Shown here piece by piece: positions 61,830 to 64,000 of a DNA stretch of 64,000 nt. Origin of the DNA: DASXVX01 sp036504075 (GTDB lineage: Bacteria; Bacillota; Sulfobacillia; Symbiobacteriales; Symbiobacteriaceae); assembly GCA_036504075.1 (NCBI GenBank), contig DASXVX010000086.1, positions 3,590 to 67,589 on the forward strand. Direction: 5' to 3'. The notes beneath the pieces were generated by a model. The model saw only the letters and a program-made list of their open reading frames with translations. It ran no database searches and was not told where the DNA came from. The translations under genes were made by a program, and so were the position numbers. Positions within the stretch are counted from its first letter, which is position 1. Each line of letters starts with the position of its first letter.

Positions 61830-62223
61830 GGCCCGCCCTCCAGTCCGCATAGGTGAGCGTGGCGTACGAATTGTCGGTCTCCCAGAGCCGGATGCGGGCG
61901 GGCGTCAGGTCGGGGTGTTTCAGCCGGACAACTTCTTCCCACCGGTCGAAGAACCAGATGCAGAGGTTCTCCGCCGTCGTGTTCAGCAGCGGCAGCGACT
62001 CGTTCAGGTATCGATGATCCAGCAGCGGCTCGTAGAACTCCTGGTAAATCGCCTTGAGGTCGCCGAAGTCGGCCACGATGCCCCGGCGGTCAGGCGTGCC
62101 CCGGACGGTCAGCTCCAGCTTGTACGTGTGGCCGTGGAGGTTGTGGCACTTGCCCACGTAGTCCTCCAGCAGGTGTGCGGCGTCGAAGGTCAGAATCCGG
62201 GTGACTTCCAGCATGACCGGCAC
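61816..62223 (-). CDS. queD: 6-carboxytetrahydropterin synthase
   Basis: The 135-residue zinc enzyme has the metal ligands in FDAAHLL and HNLHGHTYKLEL, with catalytic Cys in GKCHN and the later EN/TTAENLCIWF segment. It makes 6-carboxytetrahydropterin from dihydroneopterin triphosphate. GTG 62223 follows GGAGGCCTGACC; ATG 62214 is an alternative. It is the first gene after the preQ1-I riboswitch and its terminator. Confidence 0.94.
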   Translation of the reverse strand: MPVMLEVTRILTFDAAHLLEDYVGKCHNLHGHTYKLELTVRGTPDRRGIVADFGDLKAIYQEFYEPLLDHRYLNESLPLLNTTAENLCIWFFDRWEEVVRLKHPDLTPARIRLWETDNSYATLTYADWRAGREDQ

Positions 62224-62245
62224 GGTCAGGCCTCCTTGCGGGGTG

Positions 62246-62286
62246 AAAAATAACAGACACCGGGCTGCGAAAGCAGCACCGGTGTC
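62246..62286 (-). terminator. Riboswitch-linked terminator upstream of queD
   Basis: On the minus strand GACACCGG.GCTGC pairs with GCAGC.CCGGTGTC and runs into TGTTATTTTT, 22 bases before the queD start. Confidence 0.85.
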
Positions 62287-62310
62287 AAAAACGCGCGCAG
62301 AACTAGTCGG

Positions 62311-62344
62311 CGCAGTTTTGATCACGCGGGTCCCTGCTACCGCG
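62311..62344 (-). promoter_or_regulatory. PreQ1-I riboswitch aptamer
   Basis: The 34-base minus-strand RNA has a P1 stem CGCGG/CCGCG and a 10-base L1 loop UAGCAGGGAC with U6 and C15. The tail UGAUCAAAACUGCG has the conserved CAAAAC core with A29, and GCAG of the loop can pair with CUGC of the tail (pseudoknot P2). It matches the known preQ1-I aptamer of Thermoanaerobacter tengcongensis in size and at all the key ligand contacts. It would sense preQ1. Confidence 0.88.
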
Positions 62345-62370
62345 AACGCTCCTGTTGGGCGCTAACGTTT

Positions 62371-62376
62371 ATTATA
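62371..62376 (-). promoter_or_regulatory. -10 box of the que-lux operon
   Basis: On the minus strand GGTATAATAA gives a consensus TATAAT, about 27 bases before the aptamer. A -35 is not clear. Confidence 0.5.
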
Positions 62377-62409
62377 CCGCACGAAAGCGCCCTTGCCTAG
62401 CTCACCGCT

Positions 62410-63666
62410 TCACCTGGGCGGGGGCGTGTTGGTCAGCACTGTGGCGGCCGCGAGTACCAGTGCGATCAGCACGGCTTCGGCGGTGGCCACGCCCCGCAGC
62501 CAGCCCTGCGCCGGCTCGCCCCGCTGCAGCCGGGGGCCAACCACGACCAGGTTGATCCCACCCAAAACCAGCAGCGGCAGAATCAGCCCCAGTTTCACCA
62601 GCAGCGCCACGCCGTAACCGGTGCCGGTCAAGGCCGTCCACGAGGGAATGCGGGCCAGCGCCGGGTAAAGCCCGGTCAGGGCCAGCACCGCCACGCTGAC
62701 GGCCGCCAGCGGCGAAAACCGCCGGACCAGGGCCCCGACATCGCCGCCCGCCGTCAGTCCGAGTGCGAACTGCAGCAGCCCGCCGGCCCAGACGGCGGCC
62801 GCCAGCAGGTGGAACCAGTCTAACAGTACTGCTGTCACCGGGTCCGCCAGGGAGACGGCGTGCCCGCCCATGGCCACCGTAAGCAGTGCGGCGGCGCCCG
62901 CCACTGCGCTCGTCCACCAGCGGGGCCAGAAAAAGTGCAGCAGCACCGTCGACACCGCCACAATCCCCAGGCGCCAGGCGATCACTGTGCCGGACTGGGT
63001 GGCGAGCATTTGCAGCCAGAGCGACCGGGTCAGCACATCCCAAAGCGAGAGCCCCGACGCCTGGATGGTCCGCCCGACCAGCAGCAGGGCTGTGCCGGCA
63101 AACGCCGACACCAACGCAGCAGCCACAGTCCACCGGTACCGCTGCCCCGGCGCTGCCCGCGCCACCGCCCCCTGCGTGACGCCCAGCCCCATGAGCGCCA
63201 GCAAACCGCCGACAGAGAGCCAGTAGCTGAAGAGCACAACCAGGGGCGGTGCACCGGACTCGGCCCGTCCCGGCTGGTAGTACACGGCGTTCGGCGACGC
63301 CGGCCCCACCTGAAAGCCGAAAGCCCCCCCGACCGGATGCCCGTCCGCTGAAATAACGTGCCACGCCACCGTGTAAGCCCCGGCCGGCAGGGGTTTCAGC
63401 CCGGCCACCACCACCGTGGGGTCGTGCGGGTCCAACCCGGCATCTCCCCGGTCAACCCGGGCGCCCACGGCGTTGTAGACCGACACGGCTCCGAACTGGG
63501 TCTCCACCTCTTCCGTAAACTCCAGCCGCACTTCCTCGGGCGGCTGGGTTAATGCCGCATTCGGAGCCGGAACCGCCCGGGTGAGGAACGCGTGCGCATT
63601 TGCGGCGCCCGCCAGTCCCACCGTCAGCGCAAGTGCCAGGAACCCGATCCAGAACCGGCGTCTCAT
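62410..63666 (-). CDS. CopC-CopD fusion copper protein (YcnJ-like)
   Basis: The 418-residue membrane protein has a signal peptide (GFLALALTVGLAGAANA) and a CopC domain of about 95 residues beginning HAFLTRAVPAPNAALT, with copper-type His in HAFL and VISADGHPVG. Next comes a CopD-like domain with eight helices (LTRSLWLQMLATQSGTV, HAVSLADPVTAVLLDWFHLLAAAVWAGGL). It imports or handles copper at the membrane. ATG 63666 follows GAGGTGGGGG. It is the last complete gene of the window. Confidence 0.92.
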   Translation of the reverse strand: MRRRFWIGFLALALTVGLAGAANAHAFLTRAVPAPNAALTQPPEEVRLEFTEEVETQFGAVSVYNAVGARVDRGDAGLDPHDPTVVVAGLKPLPAGAYTVAWHVISADGHPVGGAFGFQVGPASPNAVYYQPGRAESGAPPLVVLFSYWLSVGGLLALMGLGVTQGAVARAAPGQRYRWTVAAALVSAFAGTALLLVGRTIQASGLSLWDVLTRSLWLQMLATQSGTVIAWRLGIVAVSTVLLHFFWPRWWTSAVAGAAALLTVAMGGHAVSLADPVTAVLLDWFHLLAAAVWAGGLLQFALGLTAGGDVGALVRRFSPLAAVSVAVLALTGLYPALARIPSWTALTGTGYGVALLVKLGLILPLLVLGGINLVVVGPRLQRGEPAQGWLRGVATAEAVLIALVLAAATVLTNTPPPR

Positions 63667-63748
63667 GCCCCCACCTCTGCTACGTCGATTAGTCTTTCTC
63701 AACTCTATCACGCCCATGACCGGAGGAGTACTTTTTTGACGAGCATGT

Positions 63749-63817
63749 GAATTAGTTGCCTCCCGCCTTTTGCTCCGCAAAAGTCTGCCGGCCACCACGG
63801 CGACTGACCGAGTCAGT
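63749..63817. repeat. 69-bp dispersed repeat, copy 2 (interrupted by an intron)
   Basis: This copy equals 15059-15127 except for two bases. Its terminal palindrome ends at GTCAGT, where the group II intron begins on the plus-strand side. So this is the exon side of an intron insertion. Confidence 0.9.
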
Positions 63818-64000
63818 ATAGGGTAGGCCAGCTTCCTCACGGAAACTGGCCCCCGCCCGAACCGGACGTGCGCTATTAACGCATCCGGCTTTCTCTACTG
63901 TTGCCCCATTTCAGGGAGTGCCTGTTCAAGCGAGCAGGGAGCACAAGGTCACGTGACCTTGTGCTTCCAGCCATTTTGAGGGGATGCGGCGGTTCTGGTG
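63818..64000 (-). mobile_element. Group II intron, 3' end (domains V and VI), continuing past the window
   Basis: On the minus strand domain V is AAAGCCGGAUGCG...GCGCACGUCCGGUUCG, with the catalytic AGC triad. Domain VI is a perfect 9-bp stem CCAGUUUCC-GUGA-GGAAGCUGG followed by CCUACCCUAU, with a candidate branch-point A seven bases from the AU end. The intron 3' boundary is at 63818, and ACTGACTCGGTC is the 3' exon. The 5' part lies outside. Confidence 0.85.
63926..64000 (-). CDS. C-terminus of the group II intron reverse transcriptase/maturase, partial
   Basis: The last 24 codons before a TGA read RRIPSKWLEAQGHVTL, similar to the tail of intron-encoded LtrA-like proteins (IPxxWLxxQG). It lies just upstream of domain V in intron order, as expected. 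A 24-bp perfect palindrome overlaps it, which is unusual in this tail. Confidence 0.5.
   Translation of the reverse strand, partial: HQNRRIPSKWLEAQGHVTLCSLLA

Overview
The window looks like a high-GC, spore-forming Firmicute, most like Symbiobacterium. The evidence is the GC-rich codon use, AGGAGG ribosome sites with many GTG/TTG starts, SLH and copper-amine-oxidase-type surface proteins, an EF-P/FabG-type reductase, a gamma-SASP-like spore protein with a sigma-G-like promoter, ECF-type cobalamin-precursor uptake and gamma-free Ndh-2 respiration. This assignment is inference; no rRNA or tRNA gene is present to confirm it.

Layout. 0-9 kb: the tail of a vWA protein, an LCP cell-wall transferase, a patatin-like protein, an SLH protein and a small lipoprotein cluster with one frameshifted member. 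9-19.6 kb: an EamA exporter, an intergenic zone with two 11-bp tandem arrays and a candidate structured RNA, two tiny peptides, glycolate-oxidase-type glcD/glcF, a short-chain reductase, a GltB-like FMN protein and a MASE3-PAS-PAS-GGDEF diguanylate cyclase. 19.8-23.4 kb: a phnDCEE phosphonate/phosphite-type ABC transporter. 23.7-27.2 kb: a YumC-type ferredoxin reductase, a HAD-like protein, and a cobalamin riboswitch driving cblT-cblS (alpha-ribazole salvage). 27.2-30.8 kb: a 43-bp repeat array, a TPR/wHTH/BTAD regulator and a KAEAP-tailed protein. 31.9-36.2 kb: a decayed region with a recombinase tail, a deleted Uma2 gene, a headless restriction helicase, a frameshifted methyltransferase and more 43-bp repeats. 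36.5-45 kb: secreted copper-amine-oxidase-domain and beta-propeller proteins (one split by an in-frame amber codon), unknown proteins and the largest 43-bp array. 45-56 kb: Ndh-2, a chemoreceptor, a SASP-like protein, a tetR-fabF operon, an M48 protease and an S9 peptidase.

56-63.7 kb holds the most interesting system. A preQ1-I riboswitch plus terminator precedes a tight minus-strand operon queD-queE-luxE-luxC, followed after a repeat-rich gap by a class III aminotransferase. QueD and QueE make 7-carboxy-7-deazaguanine (CDG). LuxE and LuxC homologues together activate and reduce carboxylates, and an aminotransferase can convert an aldehyde to an amine. I propose that this set could turn CDG into preQ1 without QueC and QueF. 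The operon order and riboswitch are seen in the sequence; the chemistry is inference.

The right end holds a copC-copD fusion and the 3' end (domains V and VI) of a minus-strand group II intron. The intron sits inside one copy of a 69-bp dispersed repeat whose uninterrupted copy lies at 15.1 kb. Four tandem arrays with an exact 11-bp period and three with an exact 43-bp period mark intergenic sites across the window. At least three genes carry single-base frameshifts, so either assembly error or ongoing gene decay is possible.
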